This document shows positions 36,954 through 45,716 of a stretch of 50,255 bases of DNA, in pieces. Below the pieces are notes generated by a model. That model was not told the origin of the DNA. It made no database searches and worked only from the letters and a program-made list of their open reading frames with translations. The DNA is from Alphaproteobacteria bacterium. GTDB lineage: Bacteria > Pseudomonadota > Alphaproteobacteria > Rhizobiales > Devosiaceae. Position numbers and translations under genes: made by a program. The stretch covers positions 1-50,255 of the forward strand of contig JAHJQZ010000115.1 of the NCBI GenBank assembly GCA_018818925.1, in the 5' to 3' direction. Each line of letters begins with the position of its first letter. Positions within the stretch are counted from its first letter, which is position 1.

Positions 36954-38372
36954 ATGGGCAAGGTAACAGGTTTTCTCGAAGTCGATCGCCATGACCGCAC
37001 CTACGAGCCGGCATCGGACCGGGTGCGAAATTTCCAGGAATTCGTCATTCCGCTCCCCGAACGCGAGGTCGTCTCGCAGGCCTCGCGCTGCATGGATTGC
37101 GGCATTCCCTATTGTCACAGCGGCTGTCCGGTGAACAACCAGATCCCGGACTGGAACGACCTCGTCTATCACGAGGACTGGGAAGAGGCGGCGCGCAACC
37201 TGCATTCGACCAACAATTTCCCCGAATTCACCGGCCGCGTCTGCCCGGCCCCCTGCGAGGCCTCCTGCACCCTCAACATCGAGGACATTCCGGTCACCAT
37301 CAAGACCATCGAATGCGCCATCGTCGACAACGCCTTCGACAACGGCTGGGTCCGCCCCGAGCCGGCCAGGACCGCGACCGGCAAATCGGTGGCGATCGTC
37401 GGCTCCGGCCCGGCGGGCCTTGCCGCCGCCCAGCAGCTCGCCCGCGTCGGCCACAAGGTCACGGTCTACGAAAAGGCCTCCCGGCCCGGCGGCTTGCTCC
37501 GCTACGGTATCCCCAACTACAAGCTCGAAAAGCGCTATGTCGACCGGCGCCTGGCGCAGCTCGAAGCCGAAGGCGTTACCTTCGTCTGCAACACCACCAT
37601 CGGCAAGGATATCACCGCCGCGGACCTGGCCAGAGCCCATGACGCCGTGCTTCTGACCGGCGGCGCCGAAAAGCCGCGCGATCTGCCGGTCGAGGGCCGC
37701 GAGCTCGACGGCATCCATTTCGCCATGGACTTCCTTGCCCAGCAGAACCGCCGGTTCGATCACGACAGCCTCGTCGGCGAACGGCTGATCCACGCCAACT
37801 TCAAGCATGTCGTGGTGATCGGCGGCGGCGATACCGGGTCCGACTGCATCGGCACCTCGATTCGCCAGGGCGCCCTGTCGGTGACCCAGCTCGAGATCAT
37901 GCCCAAGCCGCCCGAGAAGGAAAACAAGCTGACGACCTGGCCGGAATGGCCGCAAAAGCTCAGAATCTCGTCGAGCCAGCAGGAAGGCGCGGACAGCCAC
38001 TACGCCGTGACGACCACCAGGTTCGCCGGCGAGAACGGCAAGGTCAAGAAGCTGCACTGCGCCAAGGTCGGCCCGGACTTAAAGCCGATCGCGGGCAGCG
38101 AGTTCATTCTCGACGCCGATCTCGTGCTTTTGGCCATGGGCTTCGTTTCCCCGGTGCATGAGGGCATGCTCGACGCGCTCGGCCTTGCCCGCGACAAGCG
38201 CGGCAATGTCCTTGCCAATACCGAGGACTACCGGACCTCGATGGACAGGGTCTATGCCGCCGGCGACATGCGGCGCGGCCAATCCCTCGTCGTCTGGGCC
38301 ATCCGCGAAGGCCGCCAGGCCGCCCGCTCCATCGATCTCGACCTGATGGGCGCAACCACCCTGCCGCGCTGA
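36954..38372 (+). CDS. gltD: Glutamate synthase [NADPH] small subunit
   Basis: Cytoplasmic flavoprotein of 472 aa that passes electrons from NADPH through FAD and iron-sulfur clusters to GltB. The N-terminal cluster cysteines are in [14 protein letters not shown] (about residues 47-60) and CPAPCEASC (about 98-106); the FAD site is [19 protein letters not shown] and the NADPH site [18 protein letters not shown] at 36954 follows GAGG and gives the family start [12 protein letters not shown]; the frame extends upstream into the orphan gene, where it is not meaningful. A palindromic repeat follows. Confidence 0.97.
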   Translation: MGKVTGFLEVDRHDRTYEPASDRVRNFQEFVIPLPEREVVSQASRCMDCGIPYCHSGCPVNNQIPDWNDLVYHEDWEEAARNLHSTNNFPEFTGRVCPAPCEASCTLNIEDIPVTIKTIECAIVDNAFDNGWVRPEPARTATGKSVAIVGSGPAGLAAAQQLARVGHKVTVYEKASRPGGLLRYGIPNYKLEKRYVDRRLAQLEAEGVTFVCNTTIGKDITAADLARAHDAVLLTGGAEKPRDLPVEGRELDGIHFAMDFLAQQNRRFDHDSLVGERLIHANFKHVVVIGGGDTGSDCIGTSIRQGALSVTQLEIMPKPPEKENKLTTWPEWPQKLRISSSQQEGADSHYAVTTTRFAGENGKVKKLHCAKVGPDLKPIAGSEFILDADLVLLAMGFVSPVHEGMLDALGLARDKRGNVLANTEDYRTSMDRVYAAGDMRRGQSLVVWAIREGRQAARSIDLDLMGATTLPR

Positions 38373-38394
38373 ACGCCGCCGTCGGTTGAGGGTG

Positions 38395-38519
38395 ATTGCT
38401 CCCTCGTCTTTGCGAGCACCCGCAGGGTGCGCGGCAATCCAGAAGGCAACATACGCATCTGTGTGCTGCCTTCTGGATTGGTTCGTCGCTCACGCTCCTC
38501 GCAATGACGAGGGAGCGAT
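38395..38519. repeat. Cloverleaf-like palindromic intergenic repeat
   Basis: About 125 bases forming a nested palindrome: outer arms ATTGCTCCCTCGTC (from 38395) and GACGAGGGAGCGAT (to 38519), a small hairpin GCACCC-GCA-GGGTGC (38416-38430), and perfect 14-bp inner arms CAATCCAGAAGGCA (38435-38448) with TGCCTTCTGGATTG (38467-38480). It lies between convergent gltD and SGNH hydrolase genes and could end both transcripts. The layout resembles dispersed repeats that I know from Rhizobiales chromosomes; other copies are expected elsewhere in the genome. Confidence 0.75.
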
Positions 38520-38541
38520 TCAGCAAAAAGGCTGAGCGCCG

Positions 38542-39666
38542 CTATTCTTCCTCTTCCGGCCTTTCGCTAGCGACGCCGACGCCGAAAGCATCGGCGCGGC
38601 CCTCGGGCGCCATCATCAGCAGGTTGGAGTCGAAACCGAGGCCCGGCGCGGGCAGGCTGGCCTCGACCAGTTCGGCTGCCTTGGGTGGCGCCCCGGTCAA
38701 CGGCACGACGGCGCCGGCCAGTTCCAGAAGGCGCATCTGCCCGAGGCCCTGGAAGGGCGGCCGCATCATGTGTTCGGCATCGGTGCCCGCAAGCACGTCA
38801 GCGACTTCCAGCGAGACCGTGCCACCGCGATAAAAGCGCTTCAATGCCTGGTCGACATAAAAGGCTAGCTTGTCGGCGCCGGCTCTGGTGAAATGGATGC
38901 CGTTCGACTTGCGCATCTGCACCACTTGACCGGAAAGGTCGGGGCCGTAGCTCGAATAGTCGCCGTTCTCGTCGACAAAACGCTCGTAGATGTCGACGAA
39001 TTCGGCGCCCGCCGAGAAGGCCGCCAGCCGGTGCAGCGAGGAAATCTGCGTCATCGCCGCCGAATAGGAACTCTGCGACATCGGCGGCAGCCCGACCCAG
39101 ATCACCGGCTTTCCGGCCGCGCGCATCTGCGCGAGGAAATGCTTGAGCCGCTCCGAATAGGCGGATTTCCATCCGTCGGTCAGCGGTTTGTTCTCGCCGA
39201 TCGGCTGGCGGTCGTTGATGCCGATGATGACGACGCCGATGTCAAAGGCGTTCTGGTCGATCAGTTCGCCGATTCTTTCATTCCAGTCGAAGTAGTCGTC
39301 GCGCACGAATCCGGACGATTCGGCGCTGTAATTGACCACGACGATGTTCGGGTCCTCGGCATGGGCGCGTTCGAGGGCATTAGTCAAATCGACGGCGAGG
39401 GAATCGCCAAGCACGGCCAGCCGCGTCGCCGTTTCGGACTTGTCGACCTGCGGCTTGGGCGGTGCGAACGTGGTCACCGAAGGGGCGCTCGCCGCCGGCG
39501 CCTCGACTTTGGGCGTCTCTGCTTCGCCGCCGAACAGGAGATCCCACAAGGTGCGTTTCTTTTCCTGTGCCACGACGATGCGCGTCTCGTCCTGGGCCCA
39601 GGCGGGCGGCAAGACGACGGCGTCGAGCGCCAGGGCGAGAATGAGCGAAGCGACAATCCGTTTCAT
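38542..39666 (-). CDS. Exported SGNH hydrolase family protein (DUF459)
   Basis: A 374-aa exported protein. A signal peptide ([23 protein letters not shown]) precedes a Pro/Ala-rich linker (about 45-80) and an SGNH-type hydrolase domain: block [13 protein letters not shown] with the nucleophile Ser (about residue 89), block III GINDRQ and the late [14 protein letters not shown] with the catalytic Asp/His replaced in style by IHFT. This is the DUF459 group common in Rhizobiales, thought to act on acyl or acetyl esters of envelope polymers. It is the last gene of galE-transglycosylase-SGNH on the minus strand, about 65 bases after the transglycosylase. Confidence 0.83.
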   Translation of the reverse strand: MKRIVASLILALALDAVVLPPAWAQDETRIVVAQEKKRTLWDLLFGGEAETPKVEAPAASAPSVTTFAPPKPQVDKSETATRLAVLGDSLAVDLTNALERAHAEDPNIVVVNYSAESSGFVRDDYFDWNERIGELIDQNAFDIGVVIIGINDRQPIGENKPLTDGWKSAYSERLKHFLAQMRAAGKPVIWVGLPPMSQSSYSAAMTQISSLHRLAAFSAGAEFVDIYERFVDENGDYSSYGPDLSGQVVQMRKSNGIHFTRAGADKLAFYVDQALKRFYRGGTVSLEVADVLAGTDAEHMMRPPFQGLGQMRLLELAGAVVPLTGAPPKAAELVEASLPAPGLGFDSNLLMMAPEGRADAFGVGVASERPEEEE

Positions 39667-39731
39667 GACGGCAAAATAACAGCCCGAATGCGTCCTGCCT
39701 ATGGCCGACGCGGCGCGGCGGCACCGTCGGC

Positions 39732-40940
39732 TCAGGGCAGCGCCGCCGCCAAGACTTCGGCGGAGACCGAAGTGATGAAGCCGTCGGCCGGCAAATCGTT
39801 ATCCGCCTGAAACAGCGCATAGGCGCGTTGCGTGATCGGCCCGATGCGCCCGTCGACGGCGCCATCGTAATAGCCAAGCGTCGCGAGGGCCTCTTGTATC
39901 GCCTCGCGCTGCTTGAGACTGGGCAGCTTCGCCTCGCTTGGCCACTCGGCGACGAAGGGTCCGGCGCCCTTGAGCCGGTCGGCCAGATGCGCCACTGATA
40001 GGGCGTAGGAATCGGAAAAGTTGTAGCCCTTGAGCACGAGGTAATTGCCCGTCATCAAAAAGGCCGGCCCGTCCTTGCCGGCCGGAAGGTAAAGGAACAC
40101 CTCCTCGTCGGGATCGCGGAACTGGCGCCCAGCGACGCGCGCGACGCCACGTTCGGCGAAAAAGCGCACGGGTCGCAGCGTTTCACGCGAAGCCAACAGC
40201 AGGTCGAAATCTTGCGGCACCGTCACCTCGTAGCCCCAATCGCTTCCGGTTCGGTAGCCGAGGCCCTTGAGAAACATGGCCGTCGTCGCCAGAGCGTCGG
40301 CGAGCGAAGCATGCGGATCGACGCGCCCGTCGCCGTCGCCGTCCGTGCCGTGCGCGAGGATCGCCGAAACGATCAGTTGCGTGTGCCCGACGGCGCCGGC
40401 CCAGGAACCGACCAGGGTCTGGCCGGTCCAGCCATGATCCTGGATGAGCCGCAGGGCGGCGATGAGCTCGGCCTCATCCTCCTGCCAGCGTCCGCGATGC
40501 TGGGTGGCCAGCGTTGCGAGCGAGGGCAGGATGGGGCGGATGAGCTTTGCATTGCCGAGAATGGCGCCGAAATCGCTCTCCACCCCCCAGATGGCGGCAA
40601 GAACGAACGGATCGACACCAAAGGCCTCGCCGACCGCATCGAGCAGCGGCCGGTTTTTGTCGACGGCCTTGCGGCCCGCCGCGATGCGGACGTCCGAGAC
40701 GCGGGCGTCGAGATAGGTCCAGATCGGGGTGGTGAATTCGGGCTGGCTGACCACGAGGTCGGGCACGCGCGGATCGGGCGCGAGCCCATCCGTCACCTCG
40801 CGATAGAGATCACGGGAAATACCGGCATCGACCGCCTGCGCTTCAAATCGCGCCAGGAAGGACGCAAGGTCTTCCGCATGTGCCGCGAGCGGCGGCAGCG
40901 CCATGAAGGCAAGGACCAGCCCTGCTATCCGCCCCGGCAT
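39732..40940 (-). CDS. Lytic murein transglycosylase (MltB type) with peptidoglycan-binding domain
   Basis: Periplasmic enzyme of 402 aa that cleaves the glycan chain of peptidoglycan to 1,6-anhydro ends. Signal peptide (MPGRIAGLVLAFMALPPLAAHA), then the SLT_2/MltB catalytic domain (about 25-320) with catalytic Glu121 in IWGVESDFG, followed by a C-terminal PG_binding_1 domain (about 335-400, LKQREAIQEALATLGYYDG). No lipobox cysteine is present, so it should be soluble or inner-wall bound. It begins two bases after the galE stop codon. Confidence 0.93.
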   Translation of the reverse strand: MPGRIAGLVLAFMALPPLAAHAEDLASFLARFEAQAVDAGISRDLYREVTDGLAPDPRVPDLVVSQPEFTTPIWTYLDARVSDVRIAAGRKAVDKNRPLLDAVGEAFGVDPFVLAAIWGVESDFGAILGNAKLIRPILPSLATLATQHRGRWQEDEAELIAALRLIQDHGWTGQTLVGSWAGAVGHTQLIVSAILAHGTDGDGDGRVDPHASLADALATTAMFLKGLGYRTGSDWGYEVTVPQDFDLLLASRETLRPVRFFAERGVARVAGRQFRDPDEEVFLYLPAGKDGPAFLMTGNYLVLKGYNFSDSYALSVAHLADRLKGAGPFVAEWPSEAKLPSLKQREAIQEALATLGYYDGAVDGRIGPITQRAYALFQADNDLPADGFITSVSAEVLAAALP

Positions 40941-40942
40941 GG

Positions 40943-41935
40943 CTATTCCTTGCGATTGCGCGTCATCAGCTTCTTTTCCCAGGCGAAAGCGTCTGTGACG
41001 ATCTGGGTCAGGTCGTCATGCGCCGGCGTCCAGCCAAGGGCGGTCTTGATGCGCGCCGAATTGGCGATGATGGCCGGCGGATCGCCGTCGCGGCGCGCGG
41101 CAAGCGACACCGGAAAATCCACGCCCGTGATGGATTTGACGCGGCTCACCACTTCGCTCACCGAAAAACCGTGGCCGTAGCCGCAGTTGAAAACCGCGCT
41201 GTCGCCGCCAGACTTGAGATGGCCAAGCACCAGGGCATGGGCGTCGGCGAGGTCGGACACATGGATATAGTCGCGGATGCAGGTGCCGTCGGGCGTCTCG
41301 TAGTCGGTGCCGAAAATCTGCATGCCCTCGCGCTGGCCGGTCGCCGCCTGCAAGGCCACCTTGATCAGATGTGTCGCCACGCTGGAGCTCTGTCCCGAGC
41401 GCGCGAGCGGGTCGGCGCCGGCAACGTTGAAATATCTCAGAATGCCGTATTTGAACCCATGCGCCGCCGCCGCGTCGACGATCATCATCTCGGTCATCAT
41501 CTTCGACCGGCCATAGGGCGACATCGGACTTAGGGCGCTGTCCTCGGCGACCGGTTCAAGGCCCGTCATGCCATAGACGGCGGCTGTCGAGGAAAAGATG
41601 AAGTTGGAGACCCCGCCATTGACCGCCGCTTCCAGCAGATTGCGGGACACCCCGGTATTGTTGGCATAGTACTTGAGCGGCTCGACCACCGATTCCGGTA
41701 CGATGATCGAGCCGGCGAAATGAATGATCGAGTCGATCTGTTCGCGCCTGATCAGCGCGGTGACCGTTTCGATGTCGCCGGCATCGCCGATCACGAGCCG
41801 GGCGCGCGCATCGACCGACCAGTCGTGTCCGGTCGACAAATTGTCGAGAACCACGACATTCTCGCCTTTGTCGCAAAGATTGAGGACCATGTGGCTGCCG
41901 ATATAGCCGGCGCCGCCGGTAATGAGCACGGTCAT
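40943..41935 (-). CDS. galE: UDP-glucose 4-epimerase
   Basis: Cytoplasmic enzyme of 330 aa that interconverts UDP-glucose and UDP-galactose, feeding LPS and exopolysaccharide. The NAD-binding start ITGGAGYIGSH and the catalytic YxxxK (Tyr141, Lys145 in SPYGRSK) are intact, and SSTAAVYG supplies the serine. ATG at 41935 starts directly at the Rossmann strand; an in-frame extension to 42103 would overlap galU. It is divergent from galU, sharing a 116-base regulatory gap, and is the first gene of the transglycosylase/SGNH operon. Confidence 0.95.
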   Translation of the reverse strand: MTVLITGGAGYIGSHMVLNLCDKGENVVVLDNLSTGHDWSVDARARLVIGDAGDIETVTALIRREQIDSIIHFAGSIIVPESVVEPLKYYANNTGVSRNLLEAAVNGGVSNFIFSSTAAVYGMTGLEPVAEDSALSPMSPYGRSKMMTEMMIVDAAAAHGFKYGILRYFNVAGADPLARSGQSSSVATHLIKVALQAATGQREGMQIFGTDYETPDGTCIRDYIHVSDLADAHALVLGHLKSGGDSAVFNCGYGHGFSVSEVVSRVKSITGVDFPVSLAARRDGDPPAIIANSARIKTALGWTPAHDDLTQIVTDAFAWEKKLMTRNRKE

Positions 41936-41949
41936 GAAAGCCGCTCCGA

Positions 41950-41978
41950 TTGACGCTTTGTGATGATTGCTTCTATGA
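41950..41978 (+). promoter_or_regulatory. Candidate galU promoter
   Basis: TTGACG (41950-41955), 17 bases, CTATGA (41973-41978): a good housekeeping promoter. The start of transcription near 41985 leaves a leader of about 65 bases before the galU ATG. Confidence 0.5.
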
Positions 41979-41995
41979 GTTCGGGCAAGGGCAAA

Positions 41996-42024
41996 GACAT
42001 ACGCCTTCGCTGGATATCTGACAA
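41996..42024 (-). promoter_or_regulatory. Candidate galE promoter
   Basis: On the minus strand TTGTCA (42024-42019), 17 bases, TATGTC (42001-41996). It points to galE and overlaps the galU leader, so the two transcripts would be complementary over a short stretch. Confidence 0.45.
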
Positions 42025-42051
42025 CAATATGAACCTTTAGAAGGAATTGAC

Positions 42052-42939
42052 ATGACCGGACGCGTTCGCATCGCCGTTTTCCCCGTTGCCGGATTGGGGA
42101 CACGGTTCCTGCCCGCCACCAAGGCGATGCCCAAGGAAATGCTGCCGGTGGTCGACCGCCCGCTCATTCAATATGCCGTCGACGAGGCGCGCGAGGCCGG
42201 TATCGAGCATTTCGTCTTCGTCACCGGTCGCAACAAGGGCGTCATCGAAGACCATTTCGACCAGCAATACGAACTGGAACGGACCCTCGAGGAACGCGGC
42301 AAGACCGACGCGCTCGCCGAACTGCACAAGGACCTGCCGATGGCCGGTCGCACCAGCTTCACCCGGCAACAGGAGCCGCTCGGGCTCGGCCATGCCGTGT
42401 GGTGCGCCCGCGAGATCGTGCGCGGCGAACCCTTTGCGCTGCTGTTACCGGACATGATCATGAAGGCGACACCCGGCTGCCTTTCCCAGATGATGACCGC
42501 CTATGACGAACTGGGCGGCAACATCATCGCCGTCGAACAGATCGACCCCAAGGATTCCGCTTCCTACGGCATCGTCGACCGCGGCCAGGGACCGGACAAT
42601 GGATTCGAGATCGTCGGCATGGTGGAAAAGCCGCAGCCCGCCGACGCGCCGTCCAACTTCATCATTTCGGGCCGCTACATCCTGCAGCCGGAAATCTTCG
42701 ACATCCTTTCCGGCCAGTCGACCGGTGCCGGCGGCGAAATCCAGCTGACCGACGCCATGCTCACCCTGATGGCGCGCCAGAAATTCCACGGCGTCAAGTT
42801 CAACGGCAAGACCTTCGACTGCGGTTCCAAGATCGGCTTTCTGACCGCCAATGTCGCCTATGCCCTTGACCGGCCCGACATCGCCGAGGGATTCATGAAG
42901 GAAATCCGCGAACTCGCCGCCACGGCCGGCCACAACTAG
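42052..42939 (+). CDS. galU: UTP-glucose-1-phosphate uridylyltransferase
   Basis: Cytoplasmic enzyme of 295 aa that makes UDP-glucose. The nucleotidyltransferase signature is AVFPVAGLGTRFLPATKAMPKEMLPVV (residues 6-32, with the activating Lys), followed by LGLGHAVWCAR, the DMI metal region, and VGMVEKP. Length is usual. AAGGA precedes the ATG. Its product is the substrate of the divergent galE. Confidence 0.96.
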   Translation: MTGRVRIAVFPVAGLGTRFLPATKAMPKEMLPVVDRPLIQYAVDEAREAGIEHFVFVTGRNKGVIEDHFDQQYELERTLEERGKTDALAELHKDLPMAGRTSFTRQQEPLGLGHAVWCAREIVRGEPFALLLPDMIMKATPGCLSQMMTAYDELGGNIIAVEQIDPKDSASYGIVDRGQGPDNGFEIVGMVEKPQPADAPSNFIISGRYILQPEIFDILSGQSTGAGGEIQLTDAMLTLMARQKFHGVKFNGKTFDCGSKIGFLTANVAYALDRPDIAEGFMKEIRELAATAGHN

Positions 42940-42950
42940 CGTGGACAGCC

Positions 42951-44564
42951 CTAGCGAGAAAACGTCATGCCGACACTGACGGTGTGCGACTGGTCGTCGC
43001 CCGTCGGCGTCCAGTTGAGGCCGAAGGTGTAGTCGGCGTTGACCGCCGCATGCGGGCCGAGCGCCCAGTCGATGCCGAGGCCGGCGCTCGCTCCGGCCTC
43101 GGAATAGGTGGCGCCGGGAAAGATCGACCACGACCCGCCGAGCGCGCCTCTGAGCGTCAGCCAGTCATTGACCATGTAGCGGCCGTTGAGCGTGCCGGCA
43201 TAGGCGATCTTGGTCGTGGCGCCGGCCACCGAGCCGGTTGGCGACATGCCGGTTTCGAGGCTGGCACCGATCTCGCCGCCACGCATCACCGGATAGGAAA
43301 GGCTGCCGCCGATCACATAGCCGCCACCGCTCGCCACCAGCGCGCTGTCGTAGACGGTGAGGCCGTAACCGCCGTAAAGGCTTGCCGTCAGGCCGCTGCT
43401 CCATCTGCCGTCGACGCCCGCCACCCCCCGCAGCCCCCAATTGTCGGCTGCCGCGCCGAGACCGATGTTCACGGCGTCGAAAACCGCCCGGTCCGCCGAC
43501 GCTTCGACGAAGGCGGTGAGGATCGGCGTCAGCGCGTAGCTCGTCCGCGCCCGCAAGCCGAAGCCCGACCAGTTGCGGTCGATATTGGCGCTCGTCGCGC
43601 CACCGGCGAGCGTGGTGTCGCCGACGAACTGTCGCGACATGGTCGCGCCGATCAGCACGCCGGTGCGGCCGGCCCGCATATCGAGCGCGGCGTCCGCTTT
43701 GCCGAGCACCGACAGCGGCCCCTGCTCCTGGCCGGCGGGGCTGGTCAGGGCATTGGTCGTCTCGCGCGCGGCACTGAGGCTGAAAGCGGTTCTGAGCATC
43801 AGGTCGCGCGCCAGGGCGTGGTCGATCTCTAGGGCACCGTTGCCCGAATCGATTCGCACCGCGCCGCCGGGGCTATAGGCGAGGCCGAGCCCGGCCACGA
43901 GGCGCATTTCGCCGCGCGCGCGGTGGAAGGTCAACTGGCCCTGCGGGCCAACCGAGACGGCGTAGCTCTGGCCGAGCCCGTCCCAGGTCGACGTGCCGCG
44001 CAGGGCAAGGCTCCAGTCTCCGGTGACGGCGTCGTCCCAGCCCGACGGCACCCCGCCGATGGCGCCGGTCGCGACCGGAGCGGCATCGGCTGGCGGCATG
44101 GCGGTCGAGACCGCCGCCGGAGGCGCTTCGAGCAAAGACTCGACCGGCGGTTCGGCGACAGGCTCGGGCCGAGCCTGGCGGCGGGCCGCCACGGGTGCCG
44201 GAGCCGATTTCGATTGCGCCTGCGGCACGGGTGCCGGCGCCGCCGGATTCCGCGGCGCCGGGCCAACAAGCACGGCGGCGCATTCGGCTGAAACGATTCC
44301 GGCCGCCCTCAACGTCTCGCAATTGCCCGGGCGCGTCGTGGCAGGCGCCGCTATTGGCATCGCGCCCGACGATGACGGCACCGATTCAGATGGGGTGCAC
44401 AACCCGCCGTCTTCGCAACCGAGGCTGTAAGTCCCGCGCAGCAAATAGGGATTGTCCGTTCCGGAGCCGTCGCCGGCCGGCGCCGGCTCGCCGGTGGCGA
44501 CAAGGCAGGCCGTGAACGCCGCGGCGGCCGGCCATACGCGCCATCTGGCATATGACTCCGACAA
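42951..44564 (-). CDS. Large outer-membrane beta-barrel protein, unknown function
   Basis: A 537-aa exported protein. The start is taken as TTG at 44564, which has GGAGG seven bases upstream and opens directly on a signal peptide (RWRVWPAAAAFTACLVATG); the frame also runs to 44690 without such support. Residues about 30-60 contain two cysteines, followed by a Pro/Ala-rich linker (about 80-165), and from about 185 to the end a chain of amphipathic strands with frequent aromatic-glycine patterns, ending SVGMTFSR. This is a BBP2/autotransporter-like barrel common in Hyphomicrobiales; it lacks an obvious passenger domain. It converges with galU (11 bases between stops). Confidence 0.8.
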   Translation of the reverse strand: MSESYARWRVWPAAAAFTACLVATGEPAPAGDGSGTDNPYLLRGTYSLGCEDGGLCTPSESVPSSSGAMPIAAPATTRPGNCETLRAAGIVSAECAAVLVGPAPRNPAAPAPVPQAQSKSAPAPVAARRQARPEPVAEPPVESLLEAPPAAVSTAMPPADAAPVATGAIGGVPSGWDDAVTGDWSLALRGTSTWDGLGQSYAVSVGPQGQLTFHRARGEMRLVAGLGLAYSPGGAVRIDSGNGALEIDHALARDLMLRTAFSLSAARETTNALTSPAGQEQGPLSVLGKADAALDMRAGRTGVLIGATMSRQFVGDTTLAGGATSANIDRNWSGFGLRARTSYALTPILTAFVEASADRAVFDAVNIGLGAAADNWGLRGVAGVDGRWSSGLTASLYGGYGLTVYDSALVASGGGYVIGGSLSYPVMRGGEIGASLETGMSPTGSVAGATTKIAYAGTLNGRYMVNDWLTLRGALGGSWSIFPGATYSEAGASAGLGIDWALGPHAAVNADYTFGLNWTPTGDDQSHTVSVGMTFSR

Positions 44565-44706
44565 TATTGCGCCTCCGGCCCGCCTGGAGCACCGGGCAGG
44601 ACCGGGCCCGATCCTGCTTTTCGATGCGAAAAACCAAAACTGGAACGCGCCCGGTCCGACCGGGAAAAGCCGCGCTCCGAACGCGCTCATGTTTTGTTCA
44701 ACAAGG

Positions 44707-44760
44707 TTAACAAAGCGCTAAGCGGCGCGGCTGGAAGGCGCTGTTAACCCTCGGTCTTAA
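44707..44760. promoter_or_regulatory. Candidate CtrA-like sites upstream of motA
   Basis: TTAA (44707-44710), seven bases, CTAA (44718-44721) is one base off the CtrA pattern TTAA-N7-TTAA. A second pair, GTTAACC (44743-44749) and CTTAACG (44756-44762), has the half-sites but nine bases between. CtrA controls motility genes in many alphaproteobacteria, so sites before motA are plausible. Short motif; weak evidence. Confidence 0.3.
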
Positions 44761-44827
44761 CGGCACCTTCAGTTCGGCAGGGTCATATTTGGCAAAACAC
44801 GCATGCGTGCTGTTCGGAGCAGCGTTA

Positions 44828-45598
44828 ATGGATCTAGCTACCATCATTGGCATCGCCGCCGGTTCGGCCGTGGTGATCGTCGCGATCGCGCTCGGCGGAT
44901 CGTTCATGTCGTTTGTCGACATGCCATCGGTCCTGATCGTGATCGGCGGTGGCTTCGCGGCAACCCTGATCCGCTTTCCGCTAGCGGGCGTGGCGAGTGC
45001 CTTCCAGGTCGGCGGCAAGGTGGCTTTCACCCACGTCAAGGTCGAACCGCGCGAATTGATCGAGAAGATCGCCGAGATGGGCGACGTCGTCCGCCGCTCC
45101 GGTCCGCTCGGGCTCGAGGGCATCGAGGTCACCGATTCCAATCTCCGCAAAGGCGCTCAGATGATCGCCGACGGCTATGACGCCACTTTCATCCGCGAGT
45201 CGATGGAACTGGCGCGCGACCAGTTCCTGACCCGGCTGACCGAGGGCCAGCGCGTGTTCAAATCGCTCGGCGACGCCGCTCCGGCCTTCGGCATGATCGG
45301 TACGCTGGTCGGCCTGGTGCAGATGCTCGGCAACATGGACGATCCCTCCTCGATCGGCCCATCCATGGCCGTCGCGCTTCTGACCACGCTCTACGGCGCC
45401 GTCATCGCCAACCTCGTCTGCCTGCCTATCTCGGACAAGCTCATTGCCAAGATTGGCTTCGAGGAAATCAACCAGACCCTGATCATCGACGGGATCATGT
45501 CCGTACGCGAAGGCAAGAGTCCCAACCTCATTCGCGAAATGCTGGTGGCCTATCTGCCCGAACACCAGCGCAACGACCCCGACGACAAAGCGGCCTAG
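44828..45598 (+). CDS. motA: Flagellar motor stator protein MotA (PomA-like)
   Basis: Inner-membrane protein of 256 aa with four membrane helices and a large cytoplasmic loop; with MotB it forms the ion channel that drives the flagellum. Helices lie near residues 2-24, 31-50, 150-172 and 183-205, with the loop charges that touch FliG between. Conserved text includes GDAAPAFGMIGTLVGLVQML and LYGAVIANLVCLPISDKL. Its length and start (MDLATIIGIAAGSA) are closer to the shorter PomA-like branch than to the about 290-aa MotA of many rhizobia. ATG at 44828 is chosen over an upstream in-frame start. A repeat element, not a normal short gap, separates it from motB. Confidence 0.93.
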   Translation: MDLATIIGIAAGSAVVIVAIALGGSFMSFVDMPSVLIVIGGGFAATLIRFPLAGVASAFQVGGKVAFTHVKVEPRELIEKIAEMGDVVRRSGPLGLEGIEVTDSNLRKGAQMIADGYDATFIRESMELARDQFLTRLTEGQRVFKSLGDAAPAFGMIGTLVGLVQMLGNMDDPSSIGPSMAVALLTTLYGAVIANLVCLPISDKLIAKIGFEEINQTLIIDGIMSVREGKSPNLIREMLVAYLPEHQRNDPDDKAA

Positions 45599-45702
45599 GT
45601 CATGTCACATTTTGATCGAATCCAAACGCATGACCTAAGTCTTTGAGTCGTCGCATGTTCGAACCGGAAAAGTGGTATCCGCTTTCCCTGAACATGCTCT
45701 AA
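45598..45702. repeat. Structured dispersed repeat, family 1, copy B (between motA and motB)
   Basis: The reverse-oriented partner of 14423-14525. It starts at the last base of the motA stop codon and ends just before the AAGGAG ribosome binding site of motB. Stems: GGTCATG (45598-45604) with CATGACC (45629-45635), and GCATGTTC (45653-45660) with GAACATGC (45690-45697) around AAAAGTGG/CCGCTTT. The first stem differs from copy A at one position on both arms, keeping the pair. Transcribed inside the operon it should fold and could set the MotA:MotB ratio. Confidence 0.7.
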
Positions 45703-45716
45703 GGAGATAGCGGCCA

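Noticed and set aside
38395-38519. CRISPR-like or integrase attachment structure
   Set aside because: The repeat units are inverted, not regularly spaced direct repeats, and there are no cas or integrase genes nearby.
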